Notes: generated from the letters alone by a model not told the origin. Positions 52,430-61,891 are shown, counted from the first letter of the stretch. The stretch is DNA of 64,000 bases from Streptomyces lydicus (GCF_000717345.1 NZ_JNZA01000008.1:248001-312000), one strand, 5' to 3'. Program-made: numbers and translations.

Positions 52430-55400
52430 CTAACGCTCCTGATCGTAGGTGCTGCCGGGGCCGAAGCCCTGTTGGTCATTGTGGGGGACCCCGGAAGGGT
52501 CCGTGCCGACGCTGCGTCCCTGCTGGACTCCGCGACGCAGGTTGCTCAGCCTGCCGCGGACGTCCTCCGGGTCACGGGAGACCTGGGGGCCGCCCTGCGG
52601 GGTCACCTCCGCCGCGCCTTCGACCAGGTTGGCCTTGGGCACGCGCCGGGGGAGGCCGGAGGCCGTGACCCCGCCCGCCTTCGGCTCGCGCAGCTGCTCC
52701 GCCCGCACCCAGCGCTCGTCGTTCGAGCTGCGCCAGTCCGAGCCGTCCTGGCCGGTCTCCGGCGTGCCCCGCTGCTGCTGAACCTGCTGTGCCTGCTGGT
52801 CGCGGCCTCCGCGGCGCGGAAGGCCGGCGTCCGTCAGCGAGGGGGCATCGCTCGGTGTGGGGCCGGGACGCTCGAATGGTACGCGCTCAGACGCGTCAGC
52901 GGGAGCGGCAGTTGCATTCCGGTCAGATTCCGCTTCGGTCCCGAAGTAGCCCTCGAATGAGGGGCGTTCGGCCCATTCGTCCGGCTGTGCCGGTTCATGG
53001 GAGCCGTATGCCTGCTGGCCGGTGGTCTCGCCGAGGTGCGGTTCGCCGAACGCCTGACTGCCGTGCGACCGGTCGTCATAGAGCGGCTGATCGGCTTCCG
53101 CATACCCCTGGGACGGGTAGTCCTGGGGGGCGTATTCCTGAGCCGGGAAGTCCTGGGACCGGAAGTCCTGGGACGGGAAATCCTGGTAGCCCGTCGCGGA
53201 CGGCGCCTGGTCGCGGAAGAGCGGGTTGCCGCCCTCGTGACCGAAGTCCTGCCGGCCGTCGGCCGGCTGCTCACCGGTCGCCTGGGCCTCCAGGGCCGCC
53301 CGGCGCTCCTCCCGCATCAGGGAGCGGCCGGCCATGTCCATGTCCGCGGTGTCCGGCCGGCCGTAGCGGGTGTCGTCGAAGCCGAGCTCGGCAGCGGTGC
53401 GCTGGCGGTCGTCGAACGTCGCCTGCTGGTGCTCCGGCACGATCCGCGACACCGTGAAGTCGTCCTCGTACCGGTCGTCGCCGCCACCACCGTGGGTGAT
53501 CGCCTCGGGCAGCATGACCAGCGACGTGGTGCCCGCCTGCTCGCCGGAGGGGCGCAGCTGCACCCGGATCCCGTGCCGGTCGGCCAGCCGGCCGACCACG
53601 AACAGGCCCATGCGCTGGGAGATCGCGGCGTCCACGCTCGGCGGGTTCGCCAACTTGTGGTTGATGTCCGCGAAGTCCTCGGGGGTGAGCCCGATGCCCT
53701 TGTCGTGGATCTCGATCATCACCCGGCCGTCGGGCAGCCGGGTGGCGGCCACCCGCACCTTGGTCTGCGGCGAGGAGAACGTGGTGGCGTTCTCCAGCAG
53801 CTCGGACAGCAGGTGGATGAGGTCGGTCACGGCGGTGCCGTGGATCTCGCTCTCGGGGACCCCGGTGAGGTCTATTCGCTCGTACGACTCGACCTCACTG
53901 ATCGCCGCCCGCAGGACGTCGACCAGCGGGACCGGCTGGTTCCAGCGGCGGCCTGGCTCCTCGCCGGCGAGGATGAGGAGGTTCTCGCCGTTGCGGCGCA
54001 TGCGGGTGGCCAGGTGGTCGAGCCGGAAGAGGCTCTCCAGCTGGTCCGGGTCCGCCTCGTTGTTCTCCAGGTCCGTGATCAGCTCCAGCTGGCGCTCGAT
54101 CAGGCCCTGGTTGCGGCTGGAGAGGTTGGTGAAGATCGCGTTGACATTGCCCCGCAGCAGCGCCTGCTCGGCGGCGAGCCGGACGGCCTCGCGGTGCACC
54201 TGGTCGAAGGCGCGGGCGACCTCGCCGATCTCGTCGGTGGTGGCGATCGGGATGGGCGTCACGCGGGTGTCGACCCGGCCCGGGTCCGTCCGCGAGAGCT
54301 GGTCGACCAGCATCGGCAGCCGCTGCTCGGCGACACCGAAGGCGGCGTTGCGCAGCTGGCGCATGTTGCGGCTCATCCGGCGGGCCATCAGGCCGGCCAC
54401 GACGAAGGCGATGATCAGCGCGGCCAGCACGATCGCGGAGTCGACGAAGGTGGACTGCTTGGCGTCGTCGGCGATCTGCGCCGCCTCGTTCACCGCCTTG
54501 TCCGCCAGGTCCTTCTCGATGGACCGGTACATGTTGAACTTGCCGGTCGCGGTCGCGAAGTAGGTGTCGGAGGTGATGCCCTTCAGGCTCAGCGTCTCCG
54601 GCGCCGCCCCGGTGGCGATCAGGGTGGACATCTGGTCGATCGACGGCGGGGTGCGGAACGGCCGGTTGGCGGCCTCCGCCTGGGCCTTCGCCTGTGCGAT
54701 CTTCTGCTGCGCGGCCTGCTTGAGGGCCGCGGCGTCCTTCTGGAGCCGCTGGACGTCCTCGGGCGTGCCGCCGGAGGTGTACTCGCCGATGGCGATGCCC
54801 TCCAGGTAGCGGTACGACGCGAAGGCGGTCAGCTGGAGCTTGTGCTCCTTGCCGCCCTGCGGGGACGCCGGGTCGACCAGGAGGTGGGTGCCGATGGAGC
54901 GCTGGAGCGACTCGGCGGCCTTGGCCAGCGAGATCGCGTAGACGGTGCGGCCGTAGGAGGTGATGTTGCCGGTGCCCAGGCCGAGTTCGTTGGCGAACTC
55001 CATCAGCGGGTGCTGGACCTCGACGTAGCCCTCCTCGGTCTGCACGCCGTGCAGCTTGGAGGTGTAGGCCGCCTGGCGCAGCTTCGCCAGCTTGGGCTCG
55101 GTCTTCTCGAACGCGGCGAGCCGGCGGTTGAGGCCCGGCTTGTCCGGCATGGCCTTGGCGGCCTGGTGGAAGGTGTTGGCCGCGGCGTCGGTGGCGTCCC
55201 GCGCCTCCTGCACCGCCGGGTCGTCCTTCTTGCCCTGGAGCAGCGGCGCCGCGGTGCGGTCCCGCTCGTCGATCAGGGCGGTGCTGTAGGAGAGCGCCGC
55301 GCGCACCAGCTTCGCGGTGTTCTCCGCGTCCTGCGCCTCCTGCCAGGTGGCGAAGGAGCTGTCCACCCGCAGACCGCCGAAGACCAGCGCGACGAGCACG

Positions 55401-55591
55401 GGGATCAGCAGAATGGCGTTCAGGCGGGTCGCCACCCGCCAGTTGCGCGGCGCGTACTTGCTGCCGCTGACCGGAGGCTTCGCGACCGTGTTTTCGGGCG
55501 CGTCGGAAGCCGGTACGCCACCTCTGGGTGGCGGGGTGAAGTTGCCCCGCCGCGGTTCCTGCGGCTCGGGGCTCGCCTTGCTTCGCCTCAC
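52430..55591 (-). CDS. cvnA: Conservon membrane histidine kinase (first copy)
   Basis: This 1053-residue protein has a basic, Pro-rich cytoplasmic N-terminus, a membrane helix at about 55-78, an extracytoplasmic nitrate/nitrite-sensor-like helical domain (to about 395), a second helix (VDSAIVLAALIIAFVVAGLM) and a HAMP-like linker. The kinase core follows: FRLDHLATRMRRNGENLLIL as the phosphoacceptor-like segment, HLLSELLENATTFSSPQTKV (N-box) and IEIHDKGIGLTPEDF (G1). The last 300 residues are disordered, rich in Gln, Asp and Ser, including short repeats. GTG 55591 opens it; the gene heads the cvnA-B-C-D operon. Confidence 0.93.
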   Translation of the reverse strand: MRRSKASPEPQEPRRGNFTPPPRGGVPASDAPENTVAKPPVSGSKYAPRNWRVATRLNAILLIPVLVALVFGGLRVDSSFATWQEAQDAENTAKLVRAALSYSTALIDERDRTAAPLLQGKKDDPAVQEARDATDAAANTFHQAAKAMPDKPGLNRRLAAFEKTEPKLAKLRQAAYTSKLHGVQTEEGYVEVQHPLMEFANELGLGTGNITSYGRTVYAISLAKAAESLQRSIGTHLLVDPASPQGGKEHKLQLTAFASYRYLEGIAIGEYTSGGTPEDVQRLQKDAAALKQAAQQKIAQAKAQAEAANRPFRTPPSIDQMSTLIATGAAPETLSLKGITSDTYFATATGKFNMYRSIEKDLADKAVNEAAQIADDAKQSTFVDSAIVLAALIIAFVVAGLMARRMSRNMRQLRNAAFGVAEQRLPMLVDQLSRTDPGRVDTRVTPIPIATTDEIGEVARAFDQVHREAVRLAAEQALLRGNVNAIFTNLSSRNQGLIERQLELITDLENNEADPDQLESLFRLDHLATRMRRNGENLLILAGEEPGRRWNQPVPLVDVLRAAISEVESYERIDLTGVPESEIHGTAVTDLIHLLSELLENATTFSSPQTKVRVAATRLPDGRVMIEIHDKGIGLTPEDFADINHKLANPPSVDAAISQRMGLFVVGRLADRHGIRVQLRPSGEQAGTTSLVMLPEAITHGGGGDDRYEDDFTVSRIVPEHQQATFDDRQRTAAELGFDDTRYGRPDTADMDMAGRSLMREERRAALEAQATGEQPADGRQDFGHEGGNPLFRDQAPSATGYQDFPSQDFRSQDFPAQEYAPQDYPSQGYAEADQPLYDDRSHGSQAFGEPHLGETTGQQAYGSHEPAQPDEWAERPSFEGYFGTEAESDRNATAAPADASERVPFERPGPTPSDAPSLTDAGLPRRGGRDQQAQQVQQQRGTPETGQDGSDWRSSNDERWVRAEQLREPKAGGVTASGLPRRVPKANLVEGAAEVTPQGGPQVSRDPEDVRGRLSNLRRGVQQGRSVGTDPSGVPHNDQQGFGPGSTYDQER
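53107..53186 (-). repeat. 15-bp degenerate tandem repeat within cvnA (first copy)
   Basis: About five units of a CCTGGGACGGGAAGT-like sequence, encoding (read on the minus strand) alternating Ser-Gln-Asp-Phe/Tyr units: SQDFRSQDFPAQEY and neighbours. They lie in the disordered tail. Multiples of 15 keep the frame, so length can vary between strains. Confidence 0.8.
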
Positions 55592-55989
55592 TCGACCAAC
55601 AACCTCTCGGCGCCGGCACTACCTGCTGTGCCGTTTCTTCTGGGCGTTCCTACTCCGGAGTTCAGCGAATTTCAGCACGTCAGGGCGGTGCGTTCCAAAC
55701 ACTGGGCAAAGCCGGAGAGGGCACGGAAGTGCCTGAGATAAAAGGGGCGTTAGGGGCGAGAGGCGCCAAAAGACAGGCGTTGTGTGCGCACAGCGAAGCC
55801 GGGCATGCGCGCGGGGTGTCGAAACCGCGCTGATTCACTGTCGAAACGTTATGAAGCAAATTTGTGGGCGTGTCGAAGGACACAGATCCACTCAAGGATG
55901 AGGGGAACCGGCCCTGGGCAGGCGACACACCCAGTGGAAGACAACTTCCGTACGGCCCACGCCGGATGCGGCGGCGGGCCGTCGGTGTC
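55592..55989. other. Intergenic region between the two conservons
   Basis: These 398 bases hold no supported gene. They are less GC-rich than the genes around (for example GTTATGAAGCAAATTTG near 55847), consistent with the promoter region of the minus-strand cvnA at 55591. I see no strong hairpin after the upstream cvnD (ends 55990), so read-through between the two conservons is possible. Confidence 0.5.
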
Positions 55990-56583
55990 CTACTTCAGGC
56001 GGGCCATCAGCGCGTGCTCGACGAGCGTGATGAGCGCGCTCTTGGCCTCGTTGCGGTGCCGTGCGTCGGTGGTGATGATCGGGGTGCCCGGACCGATCTG
56101 CAGCGCCTCACGCACCTCGTCGGGCGTGTACGGCTGGTGCCCCTCGAACCCGTTGAGGGCGATGACGAACGGCAGCCCGCTGTTCTCGAAGTAGTCGACC
56201 GCCGGGAAGCAGTCGGCCAGCCGCCGGGTGTCCACCAGGACCACCGCGCCGATCGCACCCCGCACCAGGTCGTCCCACATGAACCAGAAGCGGTCCTGAC
56301 CGGGCGTACCGAACAGGTACAGGATCAGGTCCTGGTCCAGCGTGATGCGTCCGAAGTCCATCGCCACGGTCGTCGTGGTCTTGTCCTGGACGTGGCTGAG
56401 GTCGTCGATCCCCGCCGAGGCGGAGGTCATCACGGCCTCCGTACGCAGCGGGTTGATCTCCGAGACGGCGCCGACGAAGGTGGTCTTGCCCACGCCGAAG
56501 CCGCCCGCCACCACGATCTTGGCGGACGTGGTGGCGCGGGCCGTACCCCCGTCGAGGCCGCTGTCAGAGCTTGCGAAGTCCAC
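55990..56583 (-). CDS. cvnD: Conservon small GTPase (second copy)
   Basis: This 197-residue protein is nearly identical to the GTPase at 50772-51350: same P-loop GGFGVGKTTFVGAV and switch LFGTPGQDRFWFMW. Differences are concentrated in the first 20 residues (a short insertion) and near the end. Its G4-like motif is ALNGFEG, replacing the final Asp by Glu. The start (GTG 56583) overlaps cvnC by 20 bp, exactly as in the first copy. By order it may be the cvn1 system of S. coelicolor (from memory), which affects antibiotic production and development. Confidence 0.93.
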   Translation of the reverse strand: MDFASSDSGLDGGTARATTSAKIVVAGGFGVGKTTFVGAVSEINPLRTEAVMTSASAGIDDLSHVQDKTTTTVAMDFGRITLDQDLILYLFGTPGQDRFWFMWDDLVRGAIGAVVLVDTRRLADCFPAVDYFENSGLPFVIALNGFEGHQPYTPDEVREALQIGPGTPIITTDARHRNEAKSALITLVEHALMARLK

Positions 56584-56974
56584 TGAGCACCCTCTCCAGC
56601 AAGGTCACGTCCGGCGTGCCGCCGGCCTCGCCGCTGCCGCCGGGCTGGTGGATCGCCACCATGCCGGCCTCCGCCAGGTCCGCGACCAGGATCCGCGCCA
56701 CACCGAGCGGGATGTGCAGCAGCGCGGAGACCTCGGCGACCGACTTCACCTCGCGGCACAGGTGGCAGATCCGCTGGTGTTCGGGCAGCAGCCCGGGCAG
56801 CTGTGAGGGGTCGGCGGTCGTGCTGACCAGCGCCTCGATGGCGAGCTGGTAGCGCGGCCGGGTCCGGCCTCCGGTCATCGCGTACGGGCGCACCAGCGGC
56901 TGGTCACCTTCGCCCCCGTACGGCGCTTGGCTGTACGCGCCGTACGGGCCGGAAGTGGCAGGTGGCGGGGTCAT
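56564..56974 (-). CDS. cvnC: Conservon DUF742 protein (second copy)
   Basis: This 136-residue protein begins MTPPPATSGPYGAYSQAPYG and has the same DUF742 core as the first copy (LVRPYAMTGGRTRPRYQLAI; IPLGVARILVADLAEAGMVA) with about a dozen substitutions. The disordered N-terminus is only about 25 residues, against 80 in the first copy. It lies 106 bp downstream of cvnB, a larger gap than elsewhere in the operon. Confidence 0.92.
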   Translation of the reverse strand: MTPPPATSGPYGAYSQAPYGGEGDQPLVRPYAMTGGRTRPRYQLAIEALVSTTADPSQLPGLLPEHQRICHLCREVKSVAEVSALLHIPLGVARILVADLAEAGMVAIHQPGGSGEAGGTPDVTLLERVLSGLRKL

Positions 56975-57080
56975 GGGTCCTCCGGACGGGACAGAAGCTC
57001 TGTCGTCGGTCTGGGCCGGTGGGGGGTGGCGGCGGTCGAATGGGTGGTCGGGTGCTGCACGGAAAGGCGCTGCGGACGCC

Positions 57081-57494
57081 TCAGTGCAGCAGGCTGCCCT
57101 GGAGTTCGGCGCGCAGGTCCGGCGTCAGCACCGTCCCCGCGCGGTCGACCAGCAGGGCCATCTCGTAACCGACGAGGCCGATGTCGCACTCGGGGTGCGC
57201 CAGCACCGCCAGCGACGATCCGTCGGAAACGGACATGATGAAGAGGAAGCCGCGCTCCATCTCCACGACCGTCTGGTTGACCGTCCCGCCCTCGAAGATG
57301 CGGGAGGCGCCGGAGGTCAGCGAGGTCAGCCCGGAGGCCACCGCCGCCAACTGGTCGGCACGGTCGCGCGGGAAGCCCTCGGACATCGCGAGGAGCAGCC
57401 CGTCCGCGGAGACCACCACCGTGTGCGACACCCCAGGGGTGTTGTCCACGAAGTTGGTGATCAACCAGTTCAGATTCTGCGCCGCCTGGCTCAT
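57081..57494 (-). CDS. cvnB: Conservon roadblock/LC7 protein (second copy)
   Basis: ATG 57494 gives 137 residues, differing from the first copy at three positions (Thr for Ser twice, and His for Asn at the last residue). The roadblock/LC7 fold is the MglB-like GTPase-regulator fold. The gene starts 9 bp after cvnA ends, so translation is probably coupled. Confidence 0.94.
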   Translation of the reverse strand: MSQAAQNLNWLITNFVDNTPGVSHTVVVSADGLLLAMSEGFPRDRADQLAAVASGLTSLTSGASRIFEGGTVNQTVVEMERGFLFIMSVSDGSSLAVLAHPECDIGLVGYEMALLVDRAGTVLTPDLRAELQGSLLH

Positions 57495-57503
57495 CGGACT
57501 CAA

Positions 57504-60500
57504 CTAACGCTCCTGCTGGTGTGTGGGATCGACAATGCCGTGGGTGCCGGTGCTCGACGTCCCTGCCTGCCGGCCCTGCTGGATACCCCGACGGAGGTTG
57601 GTCAGCCGCCCGCGCACGTCACCGGGCGCGCGCGAGACCTGGGGACCGCTCTGCTGGGGCTGCTGTTGCTGCGCGGTGCCCGCGACGAGGTTCGCACGCG
57701 GGACCCGGCGGGGCAGCCCGGAGGTGGTGACACCGCCGGAGGCGGGCTGGCGGATCTGCTCCGCCTGCCGCCAGGTCTCGTCGTTCGGCGAGCTGCGCCA
57801 CTGCGAGGCGGCGTCGGGCTGCGCTCCGTTGCGCGCGCCGTTGACGGGTGCGTCAGCGCGCCCGCCGGCCTCCTGCCCGCTGCCCCGGCGGGGCAGCTGC
57901 GGCGTCTCGGCCCGGCCCGCCGGTTCTCCCGCGTCGGTGCCCTGCGGGGGCACCCCGGCAGCGGCCGCCGCCGGGTGGTTGAACCAGTCGGACTCGATCG
58001 TGTCGAAGATCGGCGTTCGGCCGTCCCCGGGACCGGCGTCCGCACCGCCGAGCACGTCGTCGGACGAGCCGCGGTCCTGCTGCGGCACCGGGAACTGCCC
58101 GGTGGCCTGCACCTCGTCGGGGTACCCGGCGCGCTCGCCGGCCGGCCGCTGGAACTGCCGGGTGTCGAGCTGCCCGGTCTCGTACGGGTCGGCCTCGGCG
58201 GCGGGCGGCTGGAACCGCTCCGTCTCGTACCGGCCGGTGTCGTACTGGTCCGGACCGCTCCCGGGCCGGGCGAACCGGCCGGTGTCACCGGCGCCGTCGG
58301 CGGCACCCCGGCCGGCCGGACGGCCGCCCTGCGAGCCGTCCGCGGCGGGCGGCGGGCCGTTGAAGTCGGGACGGGCGAACGCCGTGGTGTCGCCGGGGCC
58401 ACCGCCCGGAGCGGGCCGCTCGAAGCTGCCGGTGCTCTCGGGCTCCTCGTGGCCGCGCGGCTGGTCCTGCGCCTCGCGGGGCGCCAGCGGCCAGTCGTCG
58501 GCGCCGCCGCGCTCACGGCGGGCGCCCCAGCTCGTACCGCCGGGCTGCTGACCGGAGCCGCTGTCCTGGCCGCCCCGGGGACCGCTCTGCGAACCGCCCG
58601 GCAGTTCGGCCGCGGCGTTGCGCGGCGGCAGCTGCGGACGCTCCTCACGGCGCGGCGCACCGGTCGGCGGCGCCACGGTGGGCGTCGGGCCGGCGTCCGC
58701 ACCACGGGTGGGCAGCGACGGGCGCTGGGCACCGGGACGGCCCGCGGCGGGCGCGCCCTGGGAGCCGGCGGCGGGCGGCGTGGCACGCCCGCCCGGCGCG
58801 GGGGAGCCGAACGTGTTGGGGGCGCCGCCGCCCGGGCCACCGCGACCGGGCAGCGCGGGGCGCCCGGACGCCGGTCCGGAACCGACCTGGCCGCGTGGCT
58901 GAAGCCCCGCGAGCCGGCTGGAGGGCGCGCCGCCGGGCTCGCCGGCACCGCCCTTGGCGTTGCTCGGCGCCGGCTTCTTGCCGCCCTGGGCGAGGTCGAC
59001 CGGCAGCATGACCAGCGCGGTGGTGCCGCCGGAGTCGGAGGGCCGCAGCTGGATGCGGATGCCGTGCCGCAGGGACAGCCGGCCGACCACGAACAGACCC
59101 ATCCGGCGGGACACCGAGACGTCCACGGTCGGCGGGCTGGCCAGCCGCTCGTTGATCGCCGACAGGTCCTCGGGCGACAGGCCGATGCCGGTGTCGTGGA
59201 TCTCGACCAGCACCCGGCCGTCGGGCAGGGCGTGGCCGGTGACCTTGACCTTGGTCTGCGGCGAGGAGAACGAGGTGGCGTTCTCCAGCAGCTCGGCGAG
59301 GAGGTGGACGAGGTCGTTGACGACCCGGCCGGCGACCTCGGTCTGCGGTACGGCGTTGAGCTCGATGCGCTCGTACTGCTCCACCTCGGAGGCGGCGGCA
59401 CGAAGGACGTCGACCAGCGGCACCGGCCGCGTCCAGCGGCGTCCCGGCTCCTCACCGGCGAGGACCAGGAGGTTCTCGCCGTTACGGCGCATGCGGGTGG
59501 CGAGGTGGTCGAGCTTGAACAGCGAGGACAGCTGGTCCGGGTCGGCCTCGCGGGACTCCAGCTCGGAGATCAGCGACAGCTGGCGCTGGATCAGGCCCTG
59601 GCTGCGGCGCGAGAGGTTGGTGAACATCGCGTTGACGTTGCCCCGCAGCAGCGCCTGCTCGGAGGCGAGGCGGACCGCCTCGCGGTGCACGTCGTCGAAG
59701 GCCGCGGCCACCCGGCCGATCTCGTCCCGGCTGTGCACACCGACCGACTCGACGGAGGTGTCCACGTCCTGCGGGTCGGACTCGGACAGCTGCTTGACCA
59801 GTTCGGGCAGCCGGTCCTGGGCGACCTTCTGGGCGGTGTCCTGGAGCCGGCGCAGCGAGCGGACCATGGACCGCGCCACGACGAACGCGCCGACCAGCGA
59901 GACGCCGAGGACGAGGAGGATCACCGCACCGTTGATGATGGCGTCCTGCGTCGCCTCGTTGCGCAGCTCGCGGGACTTCTGCTCCATCTCGGAGAGCAGG
60001 CTGGTCTCGATCCGCGACATCTCGTCGATCTTGACGGTGTCGGAGTCGTACCAGTCGAGGTACCGGTAGTCCTGGCTGCGGATGCCGGAGCCGCTGGCGA
60101 AGGCGCGGTGCGCGAAGGCGACCGCGGCCTTGATCTCGTCGTTGTTGCCGTCCAGACCGCGGGTGAGCGAGCCGGCGTTGTTGGCGTAGATCTGCTGGAA
60201 GCGGTCGCGGGCCGCCTTCTCGCTGTCCTCGGCGTTACGGCCGGCCAGCCGGTCGTTGGAGGAGAGCTGGGGGCCGCCGGAGTGGGCGAGACCGGCACTG
60301 ACCAGGGCCCGCTGGATCGACGCGTACTCCTTGGCCGACGAGAACGCCGCCAGCGCACGGGTCGAGCGGATCATCTCCGGGTTGCTGGTCGCCTGCGCCA
60401 TGTCCTGGGAGAGCGACAGCAGCGAGTTGATCAGCTGGTTGTAGCTGGTGACGGTCCGCGCGGCGTTGTTGTCGTCCTTGTACGCGGTGGCGCGGATCTC

Positions 60501-61100
60501 GTTGAGGGTGTTCAGCTGCCGGGTGATCTCCAGGACGGTCGCCCGGACACCGGCCATCGTGGCGTCCTGGCCCCGGATGTCGTCGGTGGCCTGGTTGAAC
60601 TTCAGCTTGGCGTGGTCGGTCGCCTCGCGGGGCGCGACCACGTTCGCGTCGTCCTTGACGTTGCCGCTGCCGGCCAGCGGGCCGGCCGACTTGTCCCGCT
60701 CGATCTGCAGCGCGTCGGCGAGCTCGGTCGCCTGCCGGGTCATCTCGGTGAGCAGCTGCATCTTGTCCAGCTGGTCGATGTTCTCCAGCTGCGTGGCGAT
60801 GCGCATGCCGCCCAGCGTGGTCGCGGCGACCACCGGGAGCGCGAGCAGGGAGACCAGGCGGGTGCTGATGCGCCAGTTGCGCAGCGCTATTCGCGAGCCG
60901 GGCCCGGTGGGGCCCTTCGCCGCCTTGGACTGGCCCTCGGTGCCCTCACCGCCCGGTGCCTGGCCGCTCACCTCGGTGGGCAACGTGCCACCGGCGGAGC
61001 CGTTGTTGCGGTCGCGCTGGGGCGAGGAGGCGCGGTCGCTTCCGCCGCGCAGCTCCGGGTCCGCCGCAGCGCTGCCATCCCTCTTGAAACGTCCCTGCAC
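57504..61100 (-). CDS. cvnA: Conservon membrane histidine kinase (second copy)
   Basis: I start at GTG 61100 (MQGRFKRDGSAAADPE), giving 1198 residues; an in-frame ATG at 61181 is possible but lacks a ribosome site. Layout: disordered N-terminus, helix at about 70-90 (RLVSLLALPVVAATTLGGMR), an extracytoplasmic nitrate-sensor-like helical domain, a second helix (AIINGAVILLVLGVSLVGAF), a HAMP-like part (LPELVKQLSESDPQDVDTSV), and the kinase core with FKLDHLATRMRRNGENLLVL, LAELLENATSFSSPQTKVKV and VEIHDTGIGLSPEDL. The last 450 residues are disordered, with repeated YxTGxxxT/F-like units. It differs strongly from the first copy in its sensor region. Confidence 0.92.
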   Translation of the reverse strand: MQGRFKRDGSAAADPELRGGSDRASSPQRDRNNGSAGGTLPTEVSGQAPGGEGTEGQSKAAKGPTGPGSRIALRNWRISTRLVSLLALPVVAATTLGGMRIATQLENIDQLDKMQLLTEMTRQATELADALQIERDKSAGPLAGSGNVKDDANVVAPREATDHAKLKFNQATDDIRGQDATMAGVRATVLEITRQLNTLNEIRATAYKDDNNAARTVTSYNQLINSLLSLSQDMAQATSNPEMIRSTRALAAFSSAKEYASIQRALVSAGLAHSGGPQLSSNDRLAGRNAEDSEKAARDRFQQIYANNAGSLTRGLDGNNDEIKAAVAFAHRAFASGSGIRSQDYRYLDWYDSDTVKIDEMSRIETSLLSEMEQKSRELRNEATQDAIINGAVILLVLGVSLVGAFVVARSMVRSLRRLQDTAQKVAQDRLPELVKQLSESDPQDVDTSVESVGVHSRDEIGRVAAAFDDVHREAVRLASEQALLRGNVNAMFTNLSRRSQGLIQRQLSLISELESREADPDQLSSLFKLDHLATRMRRNGENLLVLAGEEPGRRWTRPVPLVDVLRAAASEVEQYERIELNAVPQTEVAGRVVNDLVHLLAELLENATSFSSPQTKVKVTGHALPDGRVLVEIHDTGIGLSPEDLSAINERLASPPTVDVSVSRRMGLFVVGRLSLRHGIRIQLRPSDSGGTTALVMLPVDLAQGGKKPAPSNAKGGAGEPGGAPSSRLAGLQPRGQVGSGPASGRPALPGRGGPGGGAPNTFGSPAPGGRATPPAAGSQGAPAAGRPGAQRPSLPTRGADAGPTPTVAPPTGAPRREERPQLPPRNAAAELPGGSQSGPRGGQDSGSGQQPGGTSWGARRERGGADDWPLAPREAQDQPRGHEEPESTGSFERPAPGGGPGDTTAFARPDFNGPPPAADGSQGGRPAGRGAADGAGDTGRFARPGSGPDQYDTGRYETERFQPPAAEADPYETGQLDTRQFQRPAGERAGYPDEVQATGQFPVPQQDRGSSDDVLGGADAGPGDGRTPIFDTIESDWFNHPAAAAAGVPPQGTDAGEPAGRAETPQLPRRGSGQEAGGRADAPVNGARNGAQPDAASQWRSSPNDETWRQAEQIRQPASGGVTTSGLPRRVPRANLVAGTAQQQQPQQSGPQVSRAPGDVRGRLTNLRRGIQQGRQAGTSSTGTHGIVDPTHQQER

Positions 61101-61699
61101 TAGCGTCGCAACCTCTGGACCAGGCGTCCCACCTCGGCGGGACGGTGTCGAGTCGTGTCGGAGACCGCGAAGTCCCCTCATGGCGGTCGTGAAATGACCG
61201 GCGGGCTGCCCCCTCTGGCCGAGAGAGCGGCACCACCGCGCGGCGCGACTTTGCGCCCTGCGCGCCGGCTGAAACGTGCGGCGGTCCGTGGAATTCCAGC
61301 ACAGTGCAGGATCTCCAACAAGAGCGGAGCCGCTCGCTGTGACCTGCGTGACGCAATGTACGGAGCGCGTTACGACTTGTACAAGGTACTGCAGTAAATA
61401 CCGGACTTTTGCCCTCGAATCGATCGCTCGGACCGGCTGTCCCAGGTGCGGTGATCGGGAGCGGAACGTGCGGTTCAATCCGTCATTGTCCGATTCGCCC
61501 AAGGTTGTTGATCATGGGAAATGCGGCATTTGTCGTACAGGTGGTGAGCAAACTCACAGGGAGATCGTCGAGTTCCCCACCACTTCGGAGGGAATAGCGC
61601 GCATAGCCTGACGCTTTACATGGTTGCCGAATACGACAAGGCAGCTTTCCGCAACGGCTTTTCAGCCGTCCGAGACCCGACCACGCGAGGCATGCAGCA
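61101..61699. other. Divergent intergenic region, conservon and 61700 gene
   Basis: These 600 bases hold no gene I can support. The part from about 61300 to 61690 is markedly less GC-rich. CTTGTACAAG at 61376-61385 is a perfect 10-bp palindrome and a possible operator for cvnA. The stretch also contains TTGCCGAATACGACAAGG near 61625 before the next gene. No tRNA or terminator is seen. Confidence 0.45.
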
Positions 61700-61891
61700 G
61701 TGAAGACGACGATGATGTTCCGCAACATAGCCAACCCGCGGCGCACCACCCTGGCCCACCTCAAGGACGCCGACGAGCTCGGCAACGCGGCCCCCGAGGT
61801 CCCGGAGCACACCGTCGAACTGCCCACGCAGACCGCCAACCCCCGCCGCACCGTCCTGATGGTCGCCCCCGAGCAGGACGTACCGGCGTAA
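61700..61891 (+). CDS. Small protein (63 aa) with duplicated NPRRT motif, unknown
   Basis: GTG 61700 has GAGG 9 bp upstream and opens a 63-residue frame with good codon bias. It begins MKTTMMFRNIANPRRTTLAH and later reads PTQTANPRRTVLMVAPEQ, so a (A)NPRRTxL motif occurs twice, about 35 residues apart, around an acidic middle (KDADELGNAAPEVPEHTVEL). I recall similar short proteins in other Streptomyces but no function. No modifying enzymes or exporters are adjacent that would mark it as a peptide natural product precursor. It lies 84 bp before the FAH-family gene. Confidence 0.65.
   Translation: MKTTMMFRNIANPRRTTLAHLKDADELGNAAPEVPEHTVELPTQTANPRRTVLMVAPEQDVPA

Noticed and set aside
61514..61597. 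Short open frame starting MGNAAFVVQVVSK
   Set aside because: Only 27 residues, no ribosome site, in a low-GC regulatory region with no coding bias.
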